From Marivirga arenosa (GTDB taxonomy: Bacteria > Bacteroidota > Bacteroidia > Cytophagales > Cyclobacteriaceae): DNA of 64,000 nucleotides. The stretch's first letter is position 1. Every line of letters begins with the position of its first letter. The position numbers and the translations under genes were made by a program. Below, one piece after another: positions 27,175-35,952 of the stretch. The notes beneath the pieces were generated by a model, which saw nothing but the letters and a program-made list of their open reading frames with translations, ran no database searches and was not told the DNA's origin. The stretch covers positions 2,651,001 through 2,715,000 of the forward strand of contig NZ_CP129970.2 of NCBI RefSeq assembly GCF_030503895.2, given 5' to 3'.

Positions 27175-27954
27175 ATGCGTATCTTTTTTACTATCAACCT
27201 AATCTTAATTTTTAGTCAAGTTGTACTTAGTCAAAGTCAGATTTCAGGTTTAGTTTATGATGCTGATAATTATTCTTCAATATTTGGTGCCCATTTAAGA
27301 AATATAAATACCAATACACAGTCTATTTCAACTAAGGATGGGAAGTTTAAAATTGAGGCTTCAATTGGTGATACTTTAATTATCTCTCACATATCCTATC
27401 AATCTAAATTAGTTGTTGTAAAACAATTATCCTTTCAAAATATTGAGCTAGATGCAGAAGTTACTCAACTAGATGAAATTAAAGTTTATAATTTACCTAA
27501 TGATGAATTTGCTTTTAAAAGGAGAATATTAAAAACAGAAGTAAAAACTGATGAAAAATTCATCCCATTCGGAGTAACGCCTGCTAAGTCAATGGGAGAG
27601 ATACCAAAGCAATTCGAGAAAGAGTCCGGTTTAGAGTTTTGGGCTGATGAAGATTTTAATCCCTCATTTACACTTCCATTGTCTTATTTTAGAAAGAGGT
27701 TCGATAAAAAATACCAATCTAAAATGGAATACTATGAGTTAAAGGCCACATCTGATGATCGTATTATAATTGATAAAAAATATAATAAGGAACTAATCCA
27801 TAAACTGACAGCTTTGGAAGGTGAAGATTTAATGGACTTTATGAGTTATTTAAATCTTAATAACAAATATATTTTGGAAGCTTCAGATTACGAAATTACC
27901 TTATTGATAATTAATTCGTTTAAGGAATATAAATTAGAAAAGTTTAAGGATTAG
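27175..27954 (+). CDS. exported protein with carboxypeptidase-regulatory-like domain (paralog 1)
   Basis: A 259-aa exported protein. A signal peptide (1-20, FSQVVLSQS) is followed by a carboxypeptidase-regulatory-like beta-sandwich (about 22-100: ISGLVYDADNYSSIFGAHLRN, TKDGKFKIEASIGDTLIISHISYQ, LDEIKVYN). That fold is common at the front of TonB receptors and in surface proteins, but no receptor barrel follows. Instead there is a conserved C-terminal region beginning EFAFKRRILKTEVKTDEKFIPFG and ending LEKFKD. It is paralogous to the next gene, sharing FIPFG-type, IPK and SDYEI motifs. The function is unknown. It starts at ATG 27175, 30 bp after rmuC. Confidence 0.75.
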   Translation: MRIFFTINLILIFSQVVLSQSQISGLVYDADNYSSIFGAHLRNINTNTQSISTKDGKFKIEASIGDTLIISHISYQSKLVVVKQLSFQNIELDAEVTQLDEIKVYNLPNDEFAFKRRILKTEVKTDEKFIPFGVTPAKSMGEIPKQFEKESGLEFWADEDFNPSFTLPLSYFRKRFDKKYQSKMEYYELKATSDDRIIIDKKYNKELIHKLTALEGEDLMDFMSYLNLNNKYILEASDYEITLLIINSFKEYKLEKFKD

Positions 27955-28015
27955 GATTTCACATTTTGAATTTAATTTATATAATAGTCTTAAATTAAAT
28001 ACGTTTTTAGAGTTA

Positions 28016-28765
28016 ATGCGATTAAGTTTACTTTTCATATTGTTATTTAGTTTTTCTACGGCAATTACTGCTCAAGATCATAATGGTATCGTTTTATCCG
28101 AATCTGGAGAAGCTATCTCAGGAGCCCACATTGTGAATATTAGTGCAAATATAATGGCAATCTCAACTGATGTAGGAGAATTCAAATTAGCTGTTAATAA
28201 AGGAGATACTTTAGTAGTTTCAAATATCAATTATAATACAAAGCAATTAATTGTAGGGGATCAGAAATATTTGAAAATTGTATTAAGCGAAGCAAATATT
28301 CAATTAGATGAGGTAAGGGTCAGTAATATGCCTGAAACAGAATCAGATTTTCGTAGGAAAATTGTAGATATGGGAGTTGTTGAGGATGATGCTTTTGTAC
28401 CATATGGAATGAAACCTAATAAACCTATGTCAAAAATTCCTAAAAATTATGACCCTAGCTATACTAATTCACTTGGCTATGCTATTAATAAACCCATTTC
28501 CTTTATAGTAAAGAAATTAAGTAAGTCTCATAAAGAAAAGCTAAAGTATTACCAGACAGTTGCCAATCAGGGTAATGCTATTCAAAATAGTAAAAAGTAT
28601 AATTCTGGATTAGTTCAAGATTTAACCGGTTTAAAAGGAGATGAGTTAACAGATTTTATTCAATATCTTGATTTGGATGAAGCCTTTGTTCAACGATCTA
28701 GTGATTATGAAATTGCTTCCAGAATTTTGGAAGAATTTGAAAAGTATAAAACTCTGAAAGGATAA
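28016..28765 (+). CDS. exported protein with carboxypeptidase-regulatory-like domain (paralog 2)
   Basis: A 249-aa protein built like its upstream neighbour: signal peptide (1-20, FSTAITAQD), regulatory-like domain (SGEAISGAHIVNISANIMAI, STDVGEFKLAVNKGDTLVVS), a LDEVRVSN strand, then FRRKIVDMGVVEDDAFVPYGMKP and IPKNYDP. The C-terminus (DYEIASRILEEFEKYK) matches the DYEITLLIINSFKEYK end of paralog 1. The two therefore arose by tandem duplication and have since diverged strongly. The role is unknown; secretion to the periplasm or outer surface is inferred from the signal. The gene is 61 bp after the first copy and is followed by convergent gldH. Confidence 0.75.
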   Translation: MRLSLLFILLFSFSTAITAQDHNGIVLSESGEAISGAHIVNISANIMAISTDVGEFKLAVNKGDTLVVSNINYNTKQLIVGDQKYLKIVLSEANIQLDEVRVSNMPETESDFRRKIVDMGVVEDDAFVPYGMKPNKPMSKIPKNYDPSYTNSLGYAINKPISFIVKKLSKSHKEKLKYYQTVANQGNAIQNSKKYNSGLVQDLTGLKGDELTDFIQYLDLDEAFVQRSSDYEIASRILEEFEKYKTLKG

Positions 28766-28804
28766 TCGAGTATTAAATATAATAAAGATAAAGCAATCAA
28801 ATTA

Positions 28805-29269
28805 TTATAATTGCTCAATCTTAATTCCCGCAGAAACTATTCCTTCTAATTCTTTTTCACGCATATATTGCTCTAGTTGAATAGTATATTTTCCTTTTTT
28901 GGGGAAATAAACGGAATCCTGAATTAATAATTGATGGGAATATATTTCACTTTGTCTATCACCAAAAGGTTTTCCTGTTTTGGCTTCAAATAGCTTTATA
29001 TTTTGAAGATTTTCATTTAGAATTTCACTTGAATCTTTTAGATAATACTGGACATATATATTCCTGTAGGGATAATCCATTGTGTTTCTTAAATTGAGTT
29101 TAACTCTGTAGGGGAGTTCTATACTGTCAATTTCAAATTGAAATAGAACGGAATCCTGCATATTCCAACTTCTGTCGGTGAAATCAATATTTTCCTCAAA
29201 ATATCTATCTTCAGTACAAGCCGAAGTGAATAATATTATGGCTGAAATAATATAAATAAACCTCATCAA
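28805..29269 (-). CDS. gldH: gliding motility lipoprotein GldH
   Basis: A 154-aa lipoprotein. The signal (4-18) ends in a lipobox TSAC, Cys about 18, followed by TEDRYFEENIDFTDRSWNMQDSVLFQFEI, the characteristic GldH opening. A later segment (MDYPYRNIYVQYYL, KTGKPFGDRQSEIYSHQ, FPKKGKYTIQLEQYMRE) also matches. GldH is needed for gliding in Flavobacterium and is found in gliding and some non-gliding Bacteroidota; its biochemical role is not known. It overlaps ricT by 4 bp, so the pair is translated together. No promoter is seen between them. Confidence 0.9.
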   Translation of the reverse strand: MMRFIYIISAIILFTSACTEDRYFEENIDFTDRSWNMQDSVLFQFEIDSIELPYRVKLNLRNTMDYPYRNIYVQYYLKDSSEILNENLQNIKLFEAKTGKPFGDRQSEIYSHQLLIQDSVYFPKKGKYTIQLEQYMREKELEGIVSAGIKIEQL

Positions 29270-30513
29270 TCTTTCTTATTTTTATTTTGTGGGTTTCTGT
29301 TTTTATTAAACTTTTTCTTGTTTTTATGTTTTTTAGGTTTCGCTTGAGACTTGTCTTTATTGGTTTGGTTTATAGTCTTTTCTACAGCTTTCACCTTATT
29401 TGGTCTGAATTTTCCGCTTTTCTTCTTTTTCTTTTTGGGCTTTGTAAATTTCCGGTCTAGTTTTATTAAATCGCTATTAATCTGCACTGAGTCTTCAATT
29501 TCAAGCACGTCTTCCATCAAAGTGTCTGGTTTTTCGCCTTGTTTATTCAGTGCAATAATTTCGCTTACCCTTTCTACTTTTACAGGATGCCAAATATTGT
29601 CTTCAGAATAACTAAACCACATAATTTTCCTGAATATGTCAGTCTTCTGAAGAGTCAAAGTGCCTTTTTTAGTTTGAATTGGCTTTTCTACCTCAGGGAT
29701 GTTACTTAATGCATCCATATAGGTATCTAGCTCATAATTAAGACAACATTTAAGCCTTCCGCATTGACCAGATAACTTACTTGGGTTTAAAGACAGGTTT
29801 TGATATCTGGCTGCGCTAGTAGAAACACTTTTAAAGTCTGTAAGCCAAGTGCTACAACATAATTCTCTTCCACAACTTCCAATACCCCCTAATCTGCCAG
29901 CTTCCTGACGTAAGGAGATTTGTCTCATCTCTACTCTGATTTTGAATTCGCTAGCAAGTTTTTTGATTAATTCACGGAAATCAACTCTTTCTTCAGCTGA
30001 GTAAAAGAAGGTTGCTTTCGAATTATCAGCTTGATATTCAACATCAGAGAGCTTCATTTTTAATTTAAGCTCTTGAATAACTTCCCTTGCCTTGTACATG
30101 GTAGGCATTTCCCTGTTCTGGACTTCATACCATTTTTCAAGGTCTTTATCAGTAGCAACACGGTAAACGGCTTTTATTTCATCATCATTCTTAACTTTTT
30201 TCTTCTGCATTTGTAAGCGTACTAACTCGCCTTGCATAGAAATATAACCAATATGGTGTCCATTTGGGACATCCACCACCACTGGATCGCCTGTTACTAA
30301 GTCAAGATTATGTATATTCCTAAAGAATTCTTTTCTACCACCCTTAAATTTAACTTCAACTACATCGAAGTTATCATAATTAGGGAAATCCATATTGGAC
30401 AACCAATCGAAAGAATTCATTTTATTACATCCTCCCGTGCTACAACCTCCATTGTTCTGGCAACCACTAGTGGCTCCTTCTTTATTTTTAGTACCACATG
30501 ATGAGCATCCCAT
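29266..30513 (-). CDS. ricT: PSP1-domain regulatory protein RicT
   Basis: A 415-aa PSP1-family protein. The core (about 60-285) includes GDPVVVDVPNGHHIGYIS and the cysteine motifs IGSCGRELCCSTWL and GQCGRLKCCLNYE, which bind the RicA/F/T Fe-S clusters in Bacillus and act with RNase Y in mRNA processing. The first 30 residues hold five extra Cys (3, 6, 18, 24, 29). The tail from about 350 is almost all Lys, Asn and Gln (KKKKKKSGKFRPNKVK and similar), an RNA-binding-type extension. It overlaps gldH by 4 bp. The extra N-terminal cysteines and basic tail lie outside the core family. Confidence 0.88.
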   Translation of the reverse strand: MGCSSCGTKNKEGATSGCQNNGGCSTGGCNKMNSFDWLSNMDFPNYDNFDVVEVKFKGGRKEFFRNIHNLDLVTGDPVVVDVPNGHHIGYISMQGELVRLQMQKKKVKNDDEIKAVYRVATDKDLEKWYEVQNREMPTMYKAREVIQELKLKMKLSDVEYQADNSKATFFYSAEERVDFRELIKKLASEFKIRVEMRQISLRQEAGRLGGIGSCGRELCCSTWLTDFKSVSTSAARYQNLSLNPSKLSGQCGRLKCCLNYELDTYMDALSNIPEVEKPIQTKKGTLTLQKTDIFRKIMWFSYSEDNIWHPVKVERVSEIIALNKQGEKPDTLMEDVLEIEDSVQINSDLIKLDRKFTKPKKKKKKSGKFRPNKVKAVEKTINQTNKDKSQAKPKKHKNKKKFNKNRNPQNKNKKD

Positions 30514-30610
30514 ACTATATTTTATTTTTAACTGCTTAATGCAGTGTTATACATTGATTATTCTGAATACCTTTTCCTCAAAAGACAAGTAGAGGGATAT
30601 TCATTAATCT

Positions 30611-31894
30611 CTATTCTAGAGCCAATAAATCTTGGCCAATATCTTTTCTGTAATAAATGTCATCCCAGCAAACTTTATTAGCACCATCATAGGCCTTCTT
30701 TAGGGCTGATTTTAAATCTTCACCCATGCCTGTAATGGCTAATACTCTTCCACCCGCTGTTACTACTTCTCCATCTTTAGAAGAGGTGCCTGCATGGAAA
30801 ACTTTAGCATTTTCAACTTCATTAAGTCCCTTTATGACTTTGCCTTTTTGATAACTTTCAGGATATCCTCCTGCTACTAATACAACAGTTGCTGCTGTAT
30901 TATCACTTATTTTAAATTCTTCCTTATGTAGTGATTTAGATCTTAAACTTTCAAATGACTTCAAAAGATCACTTTCTAATCTGGCTAATACTACCTGGGT
31001 TTCAGGATCTCCCATTCTTACATTATATTCAATAACATAAGGTTCGCCTGCCACATTCATTAAGCCAATAAAAATAAAACCTTGATAATTAATTTTATCT
31101 TTCTTTAAGCCTTTTATTGTAGGGTTTATGATTTTAGATTCTACTTTTTGCATGAAATCAGCATCAGCAAATTTCACTGGCGAAATAGCTCCCATTCCTC
31201 CAGTATTTAGGCCAGTATCACCTTCTCCTATTCTTTTGTAATCTTTAGCAGCTGGTAAAACTTTATAATTTTCGCCATCAGTTAAAACGAATACGGATAA
31301 TTCTATACCATTCAGGAATTCCTCAATAACTACTTTACTGCTAGCTTCACCGAATTTTTTGTCCTGAAGCATTTCTGTTAAAGTTTTTTCAGCAGTTTTT
31401 AAGTTCTCACAGATTACCACTCCTTTTCCACCTGCAAGTCCATCTGCTTTCAGTACGTATGGTGGATTTAAAGATTTTAAGTAATTGAGTCCTTCTGATA
31501 AGGTAGCTTGTTCGAAACTTGCATAAGCTGCTGTTGGGATATTATGTCTTTGCATAAAGCTTTTTGCAAATTCTTTACTCCCCTCCAAATTAGCACCTTC
31601 TTTCCCTGGTCCTATTACTTGGATATTCCTTAATTCTTCTTTTTCAGAAAAGTAATCCGTAATTCCTGCTACTAATGGAGCCTCAGGTCCTACAACTACC
31701 ATAGATATATTTTCTTTCAAGCAGAAATCAGCAATATTATCAAAGTCGGTGGGGTTAATATCAATATTTTTAGCAATTTGAGCAGTTCCCGCATTACCTG
31801 GTGCTACAAATAAATTCCCGCAGTTCTCGCTTTCCTTAATTTTTTCAGTAAAAACATATTCTCTGCCTCCAGAGCCTAGTACTAATATATTCAT
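30611..31894 (-). CDS. purD: phosphoribosylamine-glycine ligase
   Basis: A 427-aa ATP-grasp ligase for the second step of purine synthesis (phosphoribosylamine plus glycine to GAR). The N-terminus MNILVLGSGGREYVF, the ATP-grasp segment KADGLAGGKGVVICE, the metal-binding region GMGAISPVKFADADF and the acidic loop EYNVRMGDPETQVVLARLESDL are all standard. Note GGREYVF where most PurD have GGREHA; Tyr replaces the usual His. Length is typical. It stands alone on the minus strand between ricT and recQ, with gaps of about 95 bp. A small hairpin, CATCCT and AGGATG (31915-31930), lies just upstream in its leader. Confidence 0.96.
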   Translation of the reverse strand: MNILVLGSGGREYVFTEKIKESENCGNLFVAPGNAGTAQIAKNIDINPTDFDNIADFCLKENISMVVVGPEAPLVAGITDYFSEKEELRNIQVIGPGKEGANLEGSKEFAKSFMQRHNIPTAAYASFEQATLSEGLNYLKSLNPPYVLKADGLAGGKGVVICENLKTAEKTLTEMLQDKKFGEASSKVVIEEFLNGIELSVFVLTDGENYKVLPAAKDYKRIGEGDTGLNTGGMGAISPVKFADADFMQKVESKIINPTIKGLKKDKINYQGFIFIGLMNVAGEPYVIEYNVRMGDPETQVVLARLESDLLKSFESLRSKSLHKEEFKISDNTAATVVLVAGGYPESYQKGKVIKGLNEVENAKVFHAGTSSKDGEVVTAGGRVLAITGMGEDLKSALKKAYDGANKVCWDDIYYRKDIGQDLLALE

Positions 31895-31953
31895 CTATTT
31901 TGTTCTAATTTAGTCATCCTATTAAGGATGAGATTTTAATAGTAAAACTAATG

Positions 31954-31982
31954 AAAAAAATGTCCCAGATTTAACTAGGACA
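31954..31982 (-). terminator. probable terminator of recQ
   Basis: Reading the minus strand, TGTCC (31982-31978) and GGACA (31965-31961) form a 5-bp stem with a 12-nt loop, followed by T7 (31960-31954). It lies just after the recQ stop. Confidence 0.5.
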
Positions 31983-31986
31983 GCAA

Positions 31987-34164
31987 TTAGTTTGCGTAAG
32001 TTGATAAAAACTTAATTCTCATCAGCCTTAAATCTTCTTCACTGAATTCATCTTCAAACTCATCCATTGCATCATCTATGCTGTCTGATTCTGATGACAA
32101 GAAATAATCCATAATTTCTTCTTGCTTTTCATCATCAATGATTTGATTTAAGTAATAATCCAGATTTAAGGTTGTACCTGAATAGCAGATTAGTTCAATT
32201 TCATCTATCAACTCCTCAAAGGATATGTCTTTCATTTCAGCAATTTCTTCAAGGTCGATTTTTTTATCAACCTGCTGAATGATGAAGATTTTCATTTTTG
32301 ACTTGTTAACAGATGATTTCACCATTACATCTGCTGCTGTTATAATGTCATTTTCATCCACATACTCTTTTATAAGCTCCATAAAAGGTTTTCCGAATTT
32401 TCTGACTTTTCCTAAACCTACACCATTCACTGCTGCAAGTTCATCCTGAGTGGTAGGGTAGGTTGTAGCCATTTCTTCCAAAGATGGATCTTGGAAAATT
32501 ACATATGGAGGAAGATTTTTAGACTTTGCAACCTTCTTCCGTAAAGCTTTTAATTGAGAAAATAATGTTTCATCAAATGAATTGGCTGAAACGGTTTCTT
32601 TTTCTATTTGGTCTTCGTCTCCATCATCCGTATAAACATGATTAACTGTGAATTGAATATCAGTAGGGGCTTCTAAAAATTTCTTTCCTGCATCATTTAA
32701 TTTAAGGACTCCAATATTTTCAATGTCTTTTTCAAGGTATCCATAAAGCATGGTTTGTCTGATTACAGATTTCCAAAATTCTTGATCTTTATCAGAGCCT
32801 ACTCCATGAACTTCAAGCTCATTGTGTCCGTAGCTGGTAACATATTGATCATTTGAGCCCCTTATTACATTTACTAAATGATTAATTCCGAAACGTTCTT
32901 TCGTGAGTTTTACAGTTTTTAAAACTGTTATCATTTCTTCTTTAGCTTCAAATTTCTCTTTAGGATGTAAGCAATTATCACATTTACCACAGTAATCACC
33001 AAATTCTTCACCGAAATAATGAAGTAACTGTTTTCTTCTACAAACTGATGATTCAGCATAAGAAGACATTTCCTCTAATAAGAGTTTTGCATTTTCTTTT
33101 TCTGTTACTGGCTTGTCTTTATTAAACTTTTCAAGCTTTAAGATATCGTTATAGCTGTAAAACATTAAGCAATCACCTACTAAGCCATCTCTACCAGCTC
33201 TACCCGTTTCTTGATAATAGCCTTCTACTGATTTTGGAGTGTCATAATGAATTACAAAACGAACGTCAGGTTTATCTATACCCATTCCAAATGCAATTGT
33301 AGCAACAATGATGTCAACATCTTCATTTAGAAAGTCGTCCTGGTTTTTCATTCTAGCACCACTTTCTAATCCAGCATGATATGGAGCTGCATTAAAGCCA
33401 TTAACATTCAGGAATTCTGCAATTTCTTCAACCTTTTTTCTACTAAGGCAATAGATTACACCACATTTTCCTTTCCGTTCATTCAAAAATCTTATAAGCT
33501 GCTTTTTCGCCTGATTTTTAGGGCGAACTTCATAATAGAGATTTTCTCTGTTGAAGGAAGATTTGAATACATTAGCCTCCTCCATATTAAGATTCTTCTG
33601 TATATCAAGTTGCACTTTTGGAGTAGCGGTTGCAGTTAATGCAATTATTGGAATATTAGAAATCTGCTGAAGGATCGATTTAATCTTTCTGTATTCTGGA
33701 CGGAAATCATGACCCCATTCTGAAATACAGTGAGCCTCATCAATAGCAGCAAATGATATGTTTGCTTGCTTAAGGAATTCAACGTTTTCTTCTTTCGTTA
33801 AAGATTCGGGTGCTACATAAAGAAGTTTTAAGTCTCCACTCATTACTTCTTTTTTCACCCTTTTAGTTTCTGTTTTTGTTAGGGTTGAATTTAAAAATGC
33901 CGCATTCACACCTAAGGCTACCAAAGTGTCAACTTGGTTTTTCATTAGGGCAATCAGGGGTGAAACCACTAATGCTGTTCCTTCTTGGGCAATGGCAGGT
34001 AATTGATAACAAAGGGATTTACCTGCTCCTGTAGGCATAATAACAAAAGTATTATGGCCTTTTATTATATTTTGCATAATCAATTCCTGATTTCCTCTGA
34101 ATTGATTATATCCAAATACCTCTTTTAATTTTTGTTTTAAAGTAGCTTCTTGCTCTTCTATCAT
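31987..34164 (-). CDS. recQ: ATP-dependent DNA helicase RecQ
   Basis: A 725-aa superfamily 2 helicase that unwinds DNA 3' to 5' in recombination and repair. The helicase core starts at FGYNQFRGNQELIMQNI with Walker A MPTGAGKSLCYQLPA, then AIDEAHCISEWGHDFRPEY (DEAH), TATATP and QETGRAGRDG. A zinc-binding domain has VCRRKQLLHYFG with CGKCDNCLHP. Next come the winged helix and an HRDC domain (about 545-615, LFSQLKALRKKVAKSKNLPPY). The last 110 residues are an acidic extension. It has all three RecQ modules, so it is a full-length RecQ rather than a short RecQ-like helicase. Confidence 0.96.
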   Translation of the reverse strand: MIEEQEATLKQKLKEVFGYNQFRGNQELIMQNIIKGHNTFVIMPTGAGKSLCYQLPAIAQEGTALVVSPLIALMKNQVDTLVALGVNAAFLNSTLTKTETKRVKKEVMSGDLKLLYVAPESLTKEENVEFLKQANISFAAIDEAHCISEWGHDFRPEYRKIKSILQQISNIPIIALTATATPKVQLDIQKNLNMEEANVFKSSFNRENLYYEVRPKNQAKKQLIRFLNERKGKCGVIYCLSRKKVEEIAEFLNVNGFNAAPYHAGLESGARMKNQDDFLNEDVDIIVATIAFGMGIDKPDVRFVIHYDTPKSVEGYYQETGRAGRDGLVGDCLMFYSYNDILKLEKFNKDKPVTEKENAKLLLEEMSSYAESSVCRRKQLLHYFGEEFGDYCGKCDNCLHPKEKFEAKEEMITVLKTVKLTKERFGINHLVNVIRGSNDQYVTSYGHNELEVHGVGSDKDQEFWKSVIRQTMLYGYLEKDIENIGVLKLNDAGKKFLEAPTDIQFTVNHVYTDDGDEDQIEKETVSANSFDETLFSQLKALRKKVAKSKNLPPYVIFQDPSLEEMATTYPTTQDELAAVNGVGLGKVRKFGKPFMELIKEYVDENDIITAADVMVKSSVNKSKMKIFIIQQVDKKIDLEEIAEMKDISFEELIDEIELICYSGTTLNLDYYLNQIIDDEKQEEIMDYFLSSESDSIDDAMDEFEDEFSEEDLRLMRIKFLSTYAN

Positions 34165-34224
34165 CTCTTTAGCACAAATTGCTTATTTTAACTTTACTTT
34201 TTCTTCTATTTGCTAATGTTATCT

Positions 34225-34232
34225 CAAAGTTA
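34225..34232 (-). promoter_or_regulatory. candidate -7 element of recQ
   Basis: On the minus strand this reads TAACTTTG, an exact TAnnTTTG, 60 bp before the recQ ATG. No TTG at the ideal distance is seen. Confidence 0.35.
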
Positions 34233-34402
34233 ATGTCTAATTATGAGATACTTTGAATTTAGTAAAAATTATTAAAAAGTATAAGCGAAAACTGTCATAT
34301 TATATTTCATTTAGTGTAAGGTAATGCGCGAAATAATCATTTTCGAAGGGTAATTATTGGTTTACTCTGTTTAAAGTGAATTTAAAAAATATGTATCGCA
34401 AG

Positions 34403-34431
34403 TTGACTTTTAATTTTTATATATAATTTTG
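34403..34431 (+). promoter_or_regulatory. promoter of the GDP-mannose pyrophosphorylase gene
   Basis: TTG (34403-34405), 18 bp, TAATTTTG (34424-34431): an exact match to the Bacteroidota promoter pattern. Transcription would begin near 34437, giving a leader of about 125 nt. Confidence 0.6.
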
Positions 34432-34563
34432 CAGTTTTGAGCTCTTGAAATTTCATAATACAACTTATTTTTCAGTCTAAGCGTTAAGCTTACTGATGCT
34501 ATAAAATCAAATATTTTTTTTCTCTTATTTTGATTTTCAGCTCATCTCAGAACCATAAACTCT

Positions 34564-35637
34564 ATGAACAATAATAATTATGTAATTATAATGGCTGGCG
34601 GAACAGGTACGCGTTTATGGCCAGTTAGTACATCTACTAAACCAAAACAATTTCATGATATACTAGGGGTTGGAAAAACGCTACTTCAAATGACTTATGA
34701 GAGGTTTTTATCTAAGTTTCCTAGAGAAAATATCTTTATAGTTACTAATAAGGATTATGAAGGAATCGTAAAAGACCAAATCAAAGGGATTGGTAGTGAT
34801 CAATTATTACTGGAACCGTATAAAAGAAATACAGCTCCTTGTATTGCATACGCTAGCTACAAAATAGCGAGTAAAAATCCAGATGCGAATATGGTAATTG
34901 CTCCTGCAGATCATTTAATATTAAAAGAGGATATTTTTCTACAATCAGTTGCAGTAGCCTTAGATAGTGCTTCTAAAAATGATCAGCTTATTACATTGGG
35001 CATGCATCCAAACAGACCTGAAACAGGTTATGGATATATTCAATATATTCCAGATTCAGCTACAATAAAGAAAGTAAAAACTTTTACTGAAAAGCCAGAA
35101 ATTGGCTTAGCTAAGAAGTTTATAGAAAGTGGAGATTTTGTATGGAATGCAGGTATTTTCATCTGGTCAGCTAAAAGCATTTTAAAGGCATTTGAGGAGT
35201 ATTTACCTGATTTAGCTGAAATTTTTAATGAGGGGAATACTCAATACTACAGTTCAAATGAAAGGCTATTTGTAAATAAGGCCTATTCTCATAGCCCTAA
35301 TATTTCCATAGATTTTGGTGTTATGGAAAAAGCTGATAATGTAAAGGTTTTATTGACAGATATCGGTTGGTCAGACTTAGGAAATTGGGAAAGCCTTCAT
35401 GAGATTAGAGAAAAGGATAGATATGATAATGCCTTAGATGAAAATGTAATGAGTTTTAATTCTACAGGTAATATAGTGACAACTGATAGAAGTGATCTAG
35501 TGGTTATCCAAGATTTACATGATTTTTTAGTGGCAGAAGAAAATGGAATAATCCTAATCTGTAAAAAAGACGCAGAAAAAGAAATTAAAGAAATTGTAAA
35601 TTCTGTTAAACTTAAAAAAGGAGACAGTTTTATATAA
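34564..35637 (+). CDS. manC: mannose-1-phosphate guanylyltransferase
   Basis: A 357-aa nucleotidyltransferase that makes GDP-mannose from mannose-1-phosphate and GTP for surface glycans. The signature IMAGGTGTRLWPVSTSTKPKQF (about 9-30), QLLLEPYKRNTAPCIAYASY, MVIAPADHLI, FTEKPEIGLAKKF, FVWNAGIFIW and SIDFGVMEKADNVKVL are typical of the GDP-mannose pyrophosphorylase group. The protein lacks the extra C-terminal isomerase domain of bifunctional ManC proteins, so it should be monofunctional. It is monocistronic, with its own promoter and a strong terminator at its very end. The gene symbol follows the usual name for the activity. Confidence 0.92.
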   Translation: MNNNNYVIIMAGGTGTRLWPVSTSTKPKQFHDILGVGKTLLQMTYERFLSKFPRENIFIVTNKDYEGIVKDQIKGIGSDQLLLEPYKRNTAPCIAYASYKIASKNPDANMVIAPADHLILKEDIFLQSVAVALDSASKNDQLITLGMHPNRPETGYGYIQYIPDSATIKKVKTFTEKPEIGLAKKFIESGDFVWNAGIFIWSAKSILKAFEEYLPDLAEIFNEGNTQYYSSNERLFVNKAYSHSPNISIDFGVMEKADNVKVLLTDIGWSDLGNWESLHEIREKDRYDNALDENVMSFNSTGNIVTTDRSDLVVIQDLHDFLVAEENGIILICKKDAEKEIKEIVNSVKLKKGDSFI

Positions 35638-35648
35638 TCTCCTTTTTT
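35614..35648. terminator. bidirectional terminator between manC and the cupin gene
   Basis: AAAAAAGGAGA (35614-35624) pairs with TCTCCTTTTTT (35638-35648). The left arm lies inside the last codons of manC and the right arm ends just before the stop of the convergent cupin gene (35652). The A-run and T-run at either end allow function in both directions. Confidence 0.75.
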
Positions 35649-35651
35649 GGA

Positions 35652-35945
35652 TTATCTTATCAAGATCAAGTGACTTTCTAGTATAGACTCTAGTTCATGT
35701 TTTACATTAGCTTTGATTTCGACATAATATCCTGGCTTTAGTTCATATTTATTGTTGTCCTTATCTTGATATAAAACCTTGCCTTCAATGCAGATTAAAA
35801 GTGCATCTGTTTTAGAGCTATGTTCTTTTAGCTTTTCATTTTTCAATAACTGAATTGATGTGGTATTACCTCCTAAACTGCTTTTAAAAATCGGTTTAGC
35901 AGAGACACCTTTATTTTTCTCATGTAATTCTTTTATGTGCTTCAT
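35652..35945 (-). CDS. small cupin-like protein
   Basis: A 97-aa single-domain beta-barrel protein of the cupin type. It has a moderate match: SIQLLKNEKLKEHSSKTDALLICIEGKVLYQ (first motif, LKEHSSKTDALLICIEGKV) and YELKPGYYVEIKANVKHELES (second motif, PGYYVEIKANVKHEL). The second motif keeps a His, and the first keeps one His (EHSS), so a metal site is possible but incomplete. Substrate and role are unknown. The gene ends 7 bp before the end of the VIT1-like gene, on the same strand and downstream of it, so they probably share a transcript. Confidence 0.7.
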   Translation of the reverse strand: MKHIKELHEKNKGVSAKPIFKSSLGGNTTSIQLLKNEKLKEHSSKTDALLICIEGKVLYQDKDNNKYELKPGYYVEIKANVKHELESILESHLILIR

Positions 35946-35952
35946 ACTAATT

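Larger units (their letters stand above)
34165..34563. other. long intergenic region between divergent recQ and the GDP-mannose pyrophosphorylase gene
   Basis: A 399-bp AT-rich gap with no convincing ORF. It holds a minus-strand -7 element for recQ and a plus-strand promoter for the right-hand gene. The stretch 34240-34400 shows no structure that I can name. The downstream gene has a leader of about 125 nt with no clear riboswitch fold that I recognise. Confidence 0.5.

Noticed and set aside
29351-29611. Phe-rich open frame antisense to ricT
   Set aside because: Its composition is the reverse of the ricT Lys-rich tail, which explains why it is open. No start signals or domain.
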